64,000 nt of DNA from Heliocidaris erythrogramma (Eukaryota > Echinodermata > Echinoidea > Camarodonta > Echinometridae): positions 23,815,205 through 23,879,204 of the forward strand of contig CM046867.1 of NCBI GenBank assembly GCA_025617745.1, given 5' to 3'. The position numbers were made by a program, and so were the translations under genes. Position 1 is the first letter of the stretch. Each line of letters begins with the position of its first letter. Positions 33,712 to 46,299 of the stretch are shown one piece after another. The notes below the pieces were generated by a model that saw only the letters and a list, made by a program, of their open reading frames with translations, was not told the origin of the DNA and searched no databases.

Positions 33712-34742
33712 CAAGTCATTCCTATTATCAACAAGTAAATTGACATGAATGGGGGAAATTGGCCCTCATACCATTGGAAACATGTTATTGTATATCGCCA
33801 CAAATTTATTATTCATTCCCTTATGACAGACTAAACCGATCTGGAGACATCATTCTGGGGAGGTGAGGTGTAGGAGATCACGTCACTTAAGAATATCGGT
33901 TGCCATGGTGTAAAAAAGGAGCCCCCCACCAAAATTTCCTTCGAAAATATTTCCACTATGATATGAATATGTATAGGATATTAATCCCGTCTCCCCTCGC
34001 ACTGGGAGTGACGGGGGAGGGTGTAGTAGGGAGTGAAGAAAAAAAGTCAATCCGTTGGTCCTCCCAAGACCCATATAAGGGGGCCATAATCCCCCTGAAA
34101 AGAAAATGACAATAAATTCATTTTTGCATCCTTTACAAGGGACGTACCACTAATTATGCATGTTATGTTTTCCTGGCCTTAATTCTCTGAGTATTAAACC
34201 ACAGAAACATGGCAAGATCAAATCGCTCCCTCTAGCTCTATGCATGGATGTACTACTCGAACATAATTATATCCATACTCTATGTGCGCGAATCTTGCCT
34301 AGGTGTAAATGAGATCGTGTGTCATCCACAGGCCACAGGACCGACGTAACATAAATAAATATCATTATTAAGTCATTCACAAAGTAAAACAATCGTCATT
34401 TAGTCTTCATCAAGATAAAAATGTATTTTCTTCAGAACTCTTGCAAGATTTGGATAAAGAACACACACTCACATGTTGTAAATAATTCTTGGTAAAAAAA
34501 TAACACTAAAGTGTTATTATTTTTTTTTTTCCCCCGACTTTTTTTTTTATTCACGTGATTATTGTGACAAATATACGGTACGGTGATTAATCACAAACAC
34601 AGCTACAGTAGCACCTGTGGATGTCCACAGGCTGCTTCTGCTAGTTCTCTATTTTTTAAATACTCCGTTTCAGACAGTGCCTCGATGTTTGCAGCAATTT
34701 TGAGAGCTGTTCAGTGTTAATCAGATTTTTCCCCCCCTTTTT
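33712..34742. other. No gene recognised
   Basis: Ordinary AT-rich intergenic sequence with short homopolymers. No exon or RNA gene is supported. Confidence 0.4.
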
Positions 34743-35104
34743 TAGCTCACCTAAGGCTCGAGTGAGCTATTGCGATGGAAATTTGTCCGCCGTGCGTCGT
34801 GCGTCATCCGTTAACTTTTTACATTTTCATCTTCTTCTCTAAAACCCATGATCGGAATTCAACCAAACTTGGTAGGAATCATCCTTAGGGGTAGGGGACC
34901 CAAAGTTGCTAAAATGGTACATGTAGCCCCCAGGGGGGCCCAGGGGGAGGGCCCCCAATTGTAAAAGCTATGTAAACTTCAAACATCTTCTTCTCCAGAA
35001 CCAGGCATAGCTCAGACTTGGTATTGTGTATGGAGATACCTCTCTAGATGAAGAATGAATGTTGTTCATGAAATTTCTCTGAGTGCCCCCTGGGGCTCTT
35101 GTTT
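34743..35104 (-). mobile_element. Single-unit copy of the 320-bp cassette family, just upstream of NUP98
   Basis: It begins with the hairpin TAGCTCAC/GTGAGCTA (34743-34769) and continues as one inverted unit of the 14.9-17.0 kb family, ending near CCCCTGGGGCTCTTG. It sits only about 240 bp before the NUP98 start codon. Confidence 0.75.
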
Positions 35105-35347
35105 TAATACAGGATTTAATATTGAAATTAATATCAGAATAACAGAAAGCAAAGTTGTGCATGAATTTCAGAAATGTAATTCCATTTGAATATGATATTG
35201 AATCAAATCAAATCTAATAAGCTAATGATATGTAATGTAATGTAACATCTAACATAATACATCCTTCTTTTTCATCGTATGCATGTAGATCATATTCTAA
35301 AGCAGTAGCAGACAAGAACTCCAATCTAGAGGAACAGCACAACGACA
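35105..35347 (+). promoter_or_regulatory. NUP98: Presumed NUP98 promoter/5' UTR region
   Basis: The only non-repeat DNA between the cassette and the NUP98 start codon. No TATA box is evident. TGCATGTAG at 35281-35289 could be a splice acceptor, so an upstream non-coding exon is possible. This is positional inference only. Confidence 0.3.
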
Positions 35348-35399
35348 ATGTTTGGGGCAAATAAAACCCCTTTTGGGGGGACATCATCCTTTGGTACAG
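35348..35399 (+). CDS. NUP98: NUP98 exon 1 (start codon, first FG motifs)
   Basis: NUP98 is a mobile FG nucleoporin of the nuclear pore; its GLFG repeats bind transport receptors and form the permeability barrier. ATG at 35348 begins MFGANKTPFGGTSSFGT, which resembles the start of animal NUP98 proteins (Met-Phe, then TPFGG). The exon ends ACAG|GTAATA with one base of a glycine codon (phase 1). Three FG dipeptides are present. The gene continues for at least 28.6 kb, beyond the window; the autoproteolytic domain and NUP96 part are not included. Confidence 0.93.
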
Positions 35400-35584
35400 G
35401 TAATATCTCAGTTTATTATGTTATATTCTCAAGTGGATGCCAGATTTTAAAGGTTCATTTTACTAATTTAAAGTAGGAGATCAACCATGATAAAAGTTGG
35501 TTTTCATTAAATTCATTGTAGTACAGAAGATGTTCATCATCGTGGTGATATATTAGGAGAGAAGAAATTTGTTGTCTGTTGAGA

Positions 35585-35880
35585 TGCACAACGTTTTGGA
35601 TGTAACTGCTATCCTTCATCAGGCAATGAAGACGTACTCTGCTGCGCGCGTGTTATATAGCGCTGACGGGGGTTCGAGGAACCCGGGGCATGCTATTGTT
35701 TGGCTCCACTGGGGCGGAAGCTGCGCTGCCATTGGCCGGTGCCGTTGGCCAATCACTGAGCGGGGTCGCGCTACTATTGTTTGGCTTCACTGGGGCGGGA
35801 GCCGTGCTGCTATTGGCCGGTGCTGCTGGCCAATCACTGAGCGGGGTCACGCTGCTATTGATTGGTTCCCCGGGGGGGAA
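35585..35880 (-). mobile_element. PLE terminus fragment: 81-bp CCAAT-rich tandem repeats, TATA box, degenerate hammerhead
   Basis: In minus-strand order: about 2.3 copies of an 81-bp unit (ATTG at 35695, 35776 and 35857), each with paired ATTGG and CCAAT boxes; a TATATAAC box at 35652-35659; then a hammerhead-like core at about 35593-35622. The core has CTGATGA and a GGAT/ATCC stem, but the conserved GAAA is AAAA, so it is probably inactive. The order matches 1-300. Because 81 is divisible by three, long frames cross the array by chance. Confidence 0.6.
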
Positions 35881-36813
35881 ACCACGTGGCTTTTGGGAGC
35901 ATGCCGTCATTCTTCAGGGATGTCAATGCCGTTATCCCTGTTGTCCTTAAATTCATTATACTTAAAATTAGAAGAAATATTTCCTCTTTTTTTTAATGAG
36001 GAAATAGGTTTATTTCATAGAGGAGAATTATAGGAACATATAATGGGATATTTTATTTTGAGAAAAACTGAAATTTATGAATTTTTTATTACAAAAAAAG
36101 AAATTAAGAGCTTCCAAAGGGTAATAACAGATGTTCCAATAAGTTTGATGATCACAATTTGAAATATAACTTCGCTATTCTTTCTTATCTTTCCTCAAAA
36201 TTTCACCCATCAATTTCTATTTTCATGATTTTTAATTTAGTTCTCATATTATTTTAACAACCACTAGAGGCATGTTGCAACTTTGACTTCAAAATTTTAC
36301 AGGAGGACTGCATTTTCAAGAACCTTGTATTTGTAGTTTGTATATACACAAAAAACATTCTCCTGACAGCAGAATGTTGTCTTTTTGGGGGGTTAAAATA
36401 TGAATTTCCATCATTTTCACTGCTTTCCTGCATGTCATTAAAATTTCCTGAAAGGTACCAGTTTGATAATTGAGAACATGCATGCAGGTGTGAGTCACAT
36501 TCATGAGTGTCAGTAGAAATTTCCTGCTCTTCAAGTTGTGCGGGGAAGAGCTATCCGACACCAGGTGAACTGGGACTTGAAATTGATATTTGGAGTGGCC
36601 CGATGATTCTTGAGATTAAACATCAAAATTGAAGATTTTCTGTCATTTTTTTAAAGGTTGTGTTGATGTAGTATGCAGGGTGTAGGATGTGGGTACTGTG
36701 TAAAGAAGCTCCTTATGCCAACTACCTTTTCATGATTTATGGAATATTATACATATTTTATGTTGACTGCTTTGAGGGCCCGAGGTGAGCTCGCAACTGT
36801 GCTATGCCCCGAG

Positions 36814-37303
36814 ACGACAATTTAACCAAACTTGGTAGGAATCATCCTTAGGGGTAGGGGACCCAAAGTTGCTAAAATGGTACATGTAGCCCCCAGGGGG
36901 GCCCAGGGGGAGGGCCCCCAAGTGTAAAAGCTATGTAAATTTCAAACATCTTCTTCTCCAGAACCAGGCATAGCTCAGACTTGGTATTGTGTATGGAGAT
37001 ACCTCTCTAGATGAAGAATGAATGTTGTTCATGAAATTTCTCTGAGTGGCCCCATAGGGGCCCTGTGGGGGTAACATACTGGAGGGGGGGGGGGGGGGGG
37101 GGCGTTGCCAGGCAAAATGTACATTCTGATCTTCTCCAAAACCCATGATTGGAATTTAACCGAACTTGGTAGGAAGCTCAGACTTGGTATTGTGTATAGA
37201 GATACCTATATAGATGAAGAATTAAAGTTGGTGGTGCTAGAGAGAACATGCACCAGATGTGAATTGATTCACCTCAGGTGAGTGTCATGCCCCCTGGGGC
37301 TTC
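36814..37303 (-). mobile_element. Inverted, truncated copy of the 320-bp cassette family
   Basis: Shares AACCAAACTTGGTAGGAATC, the GGGGGCCC block, the C/G tract and the terminal CCCCTGGGGCTTCTTG with 14859-16960, but lacks the TAGCTCAC hairpin. Confidence 0.75.
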
Positions 37304-37361
37304 TTGTCTTTGTTATTTCCTGATGTCCCACTTCTCTTAGCCAAAATTAGAGCTTTGAATA

Positions 37362-38620
37362 TACAGTCAAACCTGTCTATAGCGGCCACTGAAGGGAAAC
37401 AGCAAAAGTGGCCGCTATAGACAGGTCGGCGGCAATTTTTAATTTTTGCACATACACACAACAACATCACTTGTAGTGTACATTCATCCATATCACTTAG
37501 GAAAATCAGCTATACATGTAGATCTACAGATTTGTATATCATTTCATATGAAATATAAAATGCCAATATAATGTGCTTTGTTAGTAAATGAGAAATATAC
37601 GAGCAATCTGTGTAAAATGAATTTTCCCTCAAATTACCACGTACCTACTGCCTGCGGTAGACTGCTGTTCTTGATTTGTATAGTCTAAAAACAATGTCTA
37701 ATCATGCTTTTGCTTCCTGTCAAAAATTTACAATAATAAATTTATCTTTTGAATAAAATCATGCAATCAATTTTCATTCAATAAATATTTGCCTTTCGAA
37801 TGGTTTAAAAGAATTTTTGACTGTTTTTGAGAACAGACGATAGAAAGTGCTCACTTGATTCGTCGAAAGTGCGAACGTTGACAATGGATCGCCGGTGGAC
37901 GAGTTTTCCCGCCGTTTTTTAGCAGGACAGGCTCGTACATGAAATCGTTATTATTGATTCTTAAAAATATAATAGTTGGGTAGTATTTTATTATTTTCAC
38001 TTTCTGAAAAATTCACTCCTTTAAATTTTTTTTTTGAAAGCTTTAACCGTTTAAATTCTTTTCTGAAAATAAAAATTAATATTGAATTGTACAAGCCTGT
38101 GGTATTGTGCATGTGCGATCGATATCAAGGCCGACCGTGATACCGGTTGTTTCGTTTGTATGGAGGTAGCTAAGCTTAAGAGAACAATACAGGTGCAGGG
38201 GATCGCGGCTGGATGGGGCGAAGATACAAGTGCTTAATTCTTACTCAAAAGACTTTTAATCTCTAATTAGTCGGCAATGTGGTAAAACTGTTAGATCTTT
38301 CATAAACTCAGTACTACTTCTTGGCCATTGTAGAATCTATTCACGGCGTTTGTGTTAGAGTGTGACTGAGCTAGGACTCGGTAAACACATCGCGGCTTTA
38401 TTATGGCAAAAGCTATTTTTTGTGCATGAAGCTACGTCTCAACTCGATATTGGTGGCCGCTATACGCGGTCAGATATTGCCGCGGGATACATAATGGGTG
38501 GCCGCTGGCCGCGTTAGGCAGGTGACCGCTATATGCAGGGTCTACAACACAGTAATTTCCTGCGGGGGATTTTTTGGTGGCCGCTATAAGCAGGTGGCCG
38601 CTAAGACAGGTTTGACTGTA
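37362..38620 (+). mobile_element. 1.26-kb DNA transposon with TACAGTCAAACCTGTC termini
   Basis: TACAGTCAAACCTGTC (37362-37377) and GACAGGTTTGACTGTA (38605-38620) are perfect inverted ends, followed inwards by repeated GTGGCCGCTATA words at both sides. No transposase frame is recognised. A second copy at 4748-10690 is split by the DIRS-like element. Confidence 0.75.
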
Positions 38621-40992
38621 TACTGAATATTTCAGAAAAAGCTGCTTCTGAAAATGAAGTGAAATCATACAAGAATACACATGTTTTGACACTCTTTAAT
38701 GTTGCTAATTTTGCTTTACAAAAATTAACACTTGTGGACTACAGTCTTCAGGCTGAAATGTTGCCAATATCATACTTAATGATGACCACAACTCAAATAA
38801 ATATGTTTTGTCTGTGCAACAAAGCAATATTTATCGCTTCATTTTGATCAGATACTCCCTCTGTTTATCCTGGCATTCAGTAAGCATTGCATAAATGTAG
38901 CAGTTGACTAAAACACATGTTTTTTTGTATTTTTATGAAGAAGAAGAAATAGTCTAGTGCTGAGGTGACAAAATTTAAAGGAGTTGCTCCATGCTACATG
39001 TAATTGCATACACGTAGCAATGAACTAAGACACATTGTTTTGTTGTTTCTTGTTAAAGAAGAAAGAGGTCGCAAAATTTAAAGGAGTGGCTCCATGCTCT
39101 TACATGTACATGTAGCTAAATTTTCTTACCTCCTACATGTCTAATCTTAAGATAGCAATGCCCCCAAAAATATATATGAACTGAAGGGAAAAAAAGGTCT
39201 TCAAGAAGATTTCTTTTTGGTGGAGCAGGGGGCTATGATAGTTCTAGGGGAAATTAAGATTGAACATTCAATTATTTTATTAGTGTTAGAAAAAGGGCAG
39301 GTGTTAGTGATTAATACAAATAGCAGATGGCACTCACCAGATAATTCTAAACCCATAACTGTCTAGTTCTATTGTTGATTCCACTTTTTTTTGAAAATCA
39401 ATTTTATTGTTTTGTTTTGTTTCCTTGGCATATTTTAAGGGTCATTTGTGGAACTGTACTCCCCACAGAAAAAAAAAAGTTATAAATGTACAGGTAGGTG
39501 GCTTGGGGTAACTAAGTGGATCTTAAATAGTAAAAAAAGAAGACCAATAAATTGGGAAAAAGCCCTTCAAAAATTATTTTAACAATGTTATGGTATTTCA
39601 TTGTGAAAGTGTACCCCGGCCCCTCCCCCAAGTTTGGCCAATGGAGCCCTCAAATAAAACTTATATTTCTGTTGCCTTAGCTCTTGTTTCACTTCTCTTG
39701 TTTTCATCTGCTGACTGAGATCCCCCTCTCTCTGATTTCAATCAATAGATCAAAAGTAATTGTAATACCCCCCTTTTCATGTAGTAAATTGTAAATGCAG
39801 CACAAACTTCTGACCTTCTGAAATATGTTGAAGTGAAAGTTGAGTTGGCCTTGTCTGTTACTTGAATTTCAAATTGTTGTTTTCTATTTCATTCTATAGC
39901 TATTATAATAGCTACACAGCTAGACCTACTTGTGGCATGATACATGTGCTCTTATGAAATTGCAACCCTCTTAGAACCCCCCCCCCCCCCATTAAGGATG
40001 TGTTCCTCTTTATTGTGTGCAATGTAACCTATGTGCCTGACAACAGACATAAACACTGCAATTCAAGATAGGTTCCCCTACCCCCCACCCCCCACCACCT
40101 CCAGAATAAGGGGAATGAAGAGGAGGTACATTGTCGATAGAATGTTAGGGCGATACATTGCCAAGATCATTGACGGAAGTGCCATGACATTTTTAACTGG
40201 CTCGGTTGCTCTACACTCATGGGACTGGTGGTGAGAGGCAAACGTAAACCGAGAAGTCACCTCAAATTAGTTGCGTAATTATAAACTGTGATGTTACAGT
40301 GTGTGGGGTAACGTGGGTATTCCCCTGGGGCCCGCGATTCAGCTGTAGGTCGTGGGCAGACAGGGCTTATAGATCTGTAGAGTCATTTCAGGCTGGGACT
40401 GGCTGCAGAGTGCAAGGGATGTTCCCCATTTCTCTTGCCACCTTTATGCTGGGACTGTCTGCCTCAACGTCAATGAAGTAGGATGTGCCGTTTAGCCAGC
40501 ACAGGATCAGGCTCTTTTGGTTCTTGCCCAGCACTGGAAGGGAATGTACTACTGTGTACTGCCCCTGCTAACAACAGGAAGGAATTGCATCAAAATCATA
40601 TTATGATAGCACTCCAACCCATTGCCTGTCTTGGCGATCAAAATACATGAACCAAAATGCCAAGTTATTTGTAAATGCGAAGCATTTCTGTGTGCAGTGC
40701 TTTTCAAGATGTGTATTACATGCCACTGATGAAGGAGCTTTGCTTTTTTTAAAATGAGTTTAATATCAAATGTGAGAGAATAATGACCACTGGAAATGAG
40801 ATACATCACTGCTAGTGCCTGTAGCAATAAGAAACTGCAGAAAGTGACTGGCTGACTTGTAGTAGTTGGAGAGTAAAGGGGGCACCATGCTGCACCCTCT
40901 GTCCCAAGAAGCCTCCGAGCTCTACCTTGATGGCTTAATGGGCGGAATCCCCAGACATCTCTCTGACCTAGGTGTTTACTTATATCCTCCAG

Positions 40993-41163
40993 GGAATACC
41001 AGCTTCGGTGGGACCACTCCTGCCTCGGGCGGCTTCGGGACTCCCAATGCGTTTGGACAGAACACACCAGCAGGAGGCTTGTTTGGGGCTAACCCAAGTA
41101 CCTCAACATCTGGGGGACTGTTTGGTGGAGGAACAAGCTCGTTTGGACAACCAAGTAACACAG
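40993..41163 (+). CDS. NUP98: NUP98 exon 2 (GLFG repeats)
   Basis: Phase 1 in and out, 57 codons. It contains six FG motifs, including two GGLFG, in a Gly/Thr/Ser/Asn-rich context (GFGTPNAFGQNTPAGGLFGA). Acceptor TCCTCCAG| and donor ACAG|GTAGGC. The upstream open frame from 40866 is intron and should not be taken as coding. Confidence 0.93.
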
Positions 41164-41649
41164 GTAGGCTTCATATGAATGTATTGTGATTATGTAATGA
41201 TAGTTTTTCTACGCAAGTAGTCAGAAGATACTATGATTTTAGGTAGCATTGAGAAAACACCAGAGAGCATTGGTTGTTTACCTTTGAAAAGCTCTAAAAG
41301 AGCTAAAACAAATAATAAAATAAACAAACAATAACAATTGCAGTGAGGATATATCACTTGTACTGTATCAAATCCAAAAGAGCTTCATGGATTTTTCTGT
41401 TAATGTATTTCTAGAGATAATCATTTGATGTAGCAGCTGTCATTCACTCAATATTTGTGCAAGGATATTTTGTGTGTGAAGTATAAAAGGTACTTTTTAT
41501 GGGACGGTGCTTTCAGTATTCTGTTCATACACCTGACGTAAAATGAATAAATTTAAACAAAATTACTGAGTGTGTAAACCATTATCAGAATTAGTTACAA
41601 AACCTCCACTGATAATTCAAGATTGAATGATTTTTTTTTATGATCAACT

Positions 41650-41899
41650 AAGAAGGTCTTAGCGTCCTTTGGCAAGAATTGGGTACCTGGTAGGATGCGA
41701 AAGATAATGATGTTTGCTTTAATGTGAGCGCCATGGCCCATTGCTGGAATACTCCCTAGGGAGTGGTGAATGTGCGTACATTGTGTGTGGGCATGCCAGA
41801 ATCCAATGACCAGGGTAATAATATACTTATCTGTAAAGCGTTTAGAGACATCGCCGATGTATTAGGCGCTATATAAAAGTGGATTATTATTATTATTAA
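41650..41899 (+). mobile_element. Probable SINE/retroposon with ATT-repeat tail
   Basis: The 3' part (CTGTAAAGCG...TTAGAGACATCGCCGATGTATTAGGCGCTATATAAA) ending in (ATT)n is a recurrent retroposon tail in invertebrate genomes. The 5' end is uncertain. Confidence 0.45.
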
Positions 41900-42499
41900 G
41901 AAGGACCTAATAATGTGAAGTGTAAAATTTTGATTAATAAGAAAATGGTTTCTGCGATAAGATGAAATTTACATTTGACTGCTGGTGTTAAATTATTCAT
42001 AGTTTATCAATCTGTGCCTTAATTATTGGCAGAAGATGGCCATTTTAATGTCAGGATAGCTAATTTCTCTCATCCAAATGCTTCTGTCTCTGTCACATTA
42101 ACATTCATGGGATATACCAATTGCTTTGTGGCAATAAAAAAGTAGGGGAAAAGTTAAAGCTTCCCCTCCAGACTCTTCAGTTTTAATAAGCTGCAAAGAA
42201 AAGTGATGATTCACAGGACTCGTAGCCATTAAACATCTAATTGCATAATTCATGCTTCTAACTCAATTACTCAGTGGCCATAATCCTCTTGTGCCAATAG
42301 GTCTCAAGCTGTAATTTGATTATTGTGGTATTGAAACAAATTCGATATGCGGGAAGTGCAAAGTCATGAAAAGAAAAATCACTTCATGTGATTTTGTTTG
42401 AGTGTGGGAGAAATATACACCTGTCTTGTTTAGTGTTTTTGAAAAGGCTACATGTACATACTAACAGGGGCTGGGCTTTGAAATGGAAGAAATAGAACT

Positions 42500-45090
42500 G
42501 GGCATTTTCACCACCAAGGGACACAGAGGCAAAAAAATCAAATTGATATTCAAGTCAAATGTGTTATGTTTTTAATCTAGATAAAGACCTCAAGTTACTG
42601 GAACTAAACCTTTTTTCAACTCTGGCGGCCATCTTGGATCTCAAAATGGCCGCCAAAGTATGGATAAAAGATATATTTTGTTTTGACAGATTTTTCGAAA
42701 ATATGTTTGATCATAATTTTCCTTCCTGAGGTTTAGCTTACTATTATAACAATTTATCAAATCACATTGAAAAAATACTAGATTTTCATTTATCTGATGA
42801 AAAAAAATATTGATAAAGTTTATCATACGGAATGTAAGGTCAGTTACCAAAAACATGAACTTTTTGTTCTCATTTCCCAGAAAAGAGGTTATATTTCGTG
42901 AAATTTGGTACTTTTCTCAATTAGGGAGGACCCCTCCCTTCCATACCAAAATTAAATATAATCAAGTAACAGTGAAGACATAATGGACCAATTAATATGT
43001 GTAGCGTCAGTTACCAAGCGGAAATGTAACGTCAGTTACCAATAATAAAATGCCAAAGTGGTCAAGTTTATTGTGCAAAAAAAAATGTAAAATTGTTAAC
43101 TAGTCTTTCACTTAGTTAAATCACACCAGTAGAAGCTTTCTATTGACTTATAAAGAGTTATAGGTCAACTGGGAAACAATGGAAAAGCACCTTCATGTTC
43201 TAACACCAGCCATGGAAAGGAGGCACCTTCCTCAATCAGCAGTGAATTTGATTTAAGTCAGGGTGATTGGGTGGAAGTGGAATATGATGGTACTCTCTAT
43301 CGTGGAGAAGCGAGAAAAGTAGAAGGATCAGAATATCAAGTATCTGTCATGGTACCAGTAGGCAAGTTTTGGAAGTGACCTCAAATGAAGATACAATCTT
43401 CTACCACAAGGACAAAATTAGGCGAAGTCTTTCAGCACCAATAGTTGTCAATGCACGTGGACATTTCTCATTTTTATAAGTTGGATATTTAAAGATCATA
43501 CTGTATTACCCATCCAGGACACCAAATCTCAATACATTACTCTTGAAAACAATCATGAAATGGACTGAACACTGTCATTGTAGAGGAAAAGTGAGAATAA
43601 CAAGCAAGAACATAGAACTATCTTTTATTGCGGTTTTCATTTTGTGCAAATGCACAAGGCGCACAATATTTTGGATAGTTGATATAGATAGAGAAAAATG
43701 TCACAAAATTGGTTGTTAACATACATGTACATGTACCTTTATGTGCATGTACACTGAGTACCTATTAGTGTTTTTATGCTTGTTGGTAGTTTCAGTTGTA
43801 TAAAAGTTGTTTTAGTTTAATGTTTGTTGGTTGAAAGTGAAATTTGACAGTTCTTATCAATGTTGCATGGATCCTCTGCAAAAGTAAATCTATTTTTTTC
43901 TGATAAACATTATAGTAAACAGTTTTTAATTAGCAGCTGGAGTTTAAATTTTGTTTACAGTTTAAACAAGAAATTAACAGAGAGAATGATTGAAGAAGTG
44001 TATGAAGAAAATTGAAATCTGACAGATATGATTGAAAATTGCTTGCACTGACCAAATTAGAAAATACATAAAATAAAAATTCTTCATACCGCATGGATAC
44101 ATGAAATTTGGGGGAGGAGTAAGTGGGGTGGAGACTCATTCACTGCTGCCAACTTTTGTTGGGATAAGCATGACAAAAATCAATTGAAAACAGATGAATG
44201 TTTAGTATGTATTTGGGTGTATAGTCAGAGAACCCATGTATAACTACAGGTACCATGCAACATAAAGTGAATGATCGGCATGGCTGCAATGCCCCCCCCC
44301 CCCAAAAAAAAGAGTATGTAAAATAAATCTCTTATCATTTGATCATTTAATGTGAAGTATTATAATATTTAAATGATTTAAACTTTGATTATTGTTTTAG
44401 TGAAAAGCTTGAAGTAGCAAGGAAATTATGTCTGTGCAAACCATAATAGCAAAAGTATGTGTAACGTCAGTTACCGACAAGTTTCAAATAAAATGTTCAA
44501 AGCAAAAAAAGGGAAATTAGAATTTTTTTAATTTTTTCATTGAAATGGTCCTAGGAACTCTGGAATACTGCCACATTAAACACACTTTCATGTCAAGCCC
44601 TTGGACAGAAGATACACACATTTGATTCCACACATTTGACATTCATGTGTTATCTCTATGGCAAAATTAAGTGTAACGTCAGTTACGTAAAGGCAGTTAC
44701 CAACATGTTCATGAACAAATTATCATAGCCAAAAAAATACAATTATAATTCATTTAATATTTTGGCATATCTTAACCTATGAACAAAGGTATATTTACAT
44801 ATTAAACACATCACTCTAACCAATCAGGGACATGACATATTTCAATTTGACTGAACACCTTAAAATTGCAGGTTCTTTTTCGCGTAACGTCAGTTACCGA
44901 CACATTTTTGCTCACTGAAGCGCAACAAATGCAGTTGCATTGAAAAACTTAATATCAGTTCATTCAAGGTAAACTTTATTAACTACATGTATATCAATAA
45001 CAAAATCCATTCATTTGTAGTAACAGAGATACACACAATGAAAGGTATATAAAATTGTGCCGTGTAACGTCAGTTACCGTGAAAATGCCC
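42500..45090 (+). mobile_element. 2.6-kb DNA element with repeated GTAACGTCAGTTACC motif
   Basis: GGGCATTTTCAC (42500) and GTGAAAATGCCC (ending 45090) are perfect 12-bp inverted ends flanked by AACT on both sides (42496-42499 and 45091-45094). Exact or near copies of GTAACGTCAGTTACC occur at 42838, 43001, 43026, 44461, 44673, 44884 and 45064, all on the same strand; the motif contains its own GTAAC/GTTAC inverted halves. A decayed coding tail lies at 43172-43479. It sits entirely in NUP98 intron 2. I cannot name the superfamily. Confidence 0.75.
43172..43479 (+). pseudogene. C-terminal coding remnant inside the intron-2 DNA element
   Basis: The frame reads SQGDWVEVEYDGTLYRGEAR and then VMVPVGKFWK. 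It is interrupted by a TGA that a single missing base in a Trp codon near 43377 would explain. The next frame continues NEDTIFYHKDKI, RRSLSAPIVVNARGHFSFL and stop (43477-43479). The pattern W-V-x-Y...Y-x-G...WKW...P...R-G resembles a small tail domain I recall from uncharacterised transposon proteins of invertebrates; that recollection is uncertain. A TTATAG at 43157-43162 could be an acceptor. No upstream catalytic domain is seen. Confidence 0.5.
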
Positions 45091-46299
45091 AACTGGAGAA
45101 GAAGGTAGAGAGAGAGAAAAAAAAAGAGAATTATTAGCAGCCCTTCTCTCAAACCCATATATTTTTTCCTCCACCCTGTAAGATCTCCCTGTCTTCCTCC
45201 TCCCCCTCACCCCAAGAACAGATCCAGTTTAGTTGTTGCTAAAAGGGACAAATTCTATTTGATTTTAATGGTCAGGTATTATGATAAATGTAAGTTCCAG
45301 GTTATATATTTTTTTAATGTTATGCAAGAATGCAATGGAAGGGTACTGATTAAGTCCACTCTTGGATAAGGATGGATAGGTAATTCAACTTCCTTTTCAA
45401 GGACTAATCGTATGTTGTATTATGCCTGATTTTTACAAATGACTCTTTTTAAAATTTTGGAACATTGGGGGGGGGGGGGGGGGGGTTGTCATTTAAAGGA
45501 AATCAGATGAAGCAAAGAGGGTTCATGTTTTCTATTGATGGAATAAATGTTAGTTTTTACTGTTGATGGATTTGAACCCATGTTAATCATGAGATAAGAT
45601 GAAGAATAGCAGTTACCTGTAGAAATTCATGTTATTCTTTTCTCTGAATAACAATTCAGAGGAAAGGAAAAAACTATTCCAATGTTTATGCACCCAGAAT
45701 AGAGAGACTGTGTTGATGATGTATGGTGAAAGAGTCATGATGTCATGTGACGTGTGGGACTGTCCCTAGTGACTGATCATGATTGAAGGATTTCAATAGA
45801 ACCTGTATCAGGTATCCCCTTCTAAGAATTCATGCCCTCGATGATAAAAACCACAGACATGTTCAGTGTGTAGTATGTAAGAAAGTGAAGCGGGAAAAGA
45901 GCGAGACTTGGAGTCTTGGAGAAAGAGAATGAGAGGAAAGTAAGATGAGACGATTAGAGAGAGGGAGACAAACAGAGAGAGAGGACAGGAAGAGAGGATG
46001 AGAGAGGATGAAATAGAGAACAAGATTATATGAAAAGAGCTGAGGAGAGAGAGAGAGAGAGTGAAATGTAGAGACAGACAGAAACAGAGATTATGCAAAA
46101 TATGTAGGAATCATTGTTTCTATTTTGATAGCAGAGAATATTCAGAGATGTAGAAGTTAGTATGATTGAATAGCTGCCACTGGAAAGAATAAACATGATG
46201 CTGCCTATATTGTTGTCATCCTTTTTTGTGTGTGATTGTGCAATATATATGAAGATATTTGGTAATTCAATTGAGCTTTCTTCTGCTATGTGTTATCAG

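Larger units (their letters stand above)
35400..40992 (+). other. NUP98: NUP98 intron 1 (5.6 kb)
   Basis: Phase-1 intron, GTAATA...TCCTCCAG. It contains a PLE promoter/hammerhead fragment (35585-35880), a 320-bp cassette remnant (36814-37303) and a 1.26-kb DNA transposon (37362-38620). From 38621 to 40992 I see no gene. Confidence 0.85.

Noticed and set aside
35569..36033. 154-codon frame with three similar repeats
   Set aside because: The 81-bp promoter-type tandem unit is divisible by three. The content is CCAAT/TATA-like, not coding.
40549..41067. 172-codon minus-strand frame overlapping NUP98 exon 2
   Set aside because: Antisense of an exon plus intron, with no recognisable features.
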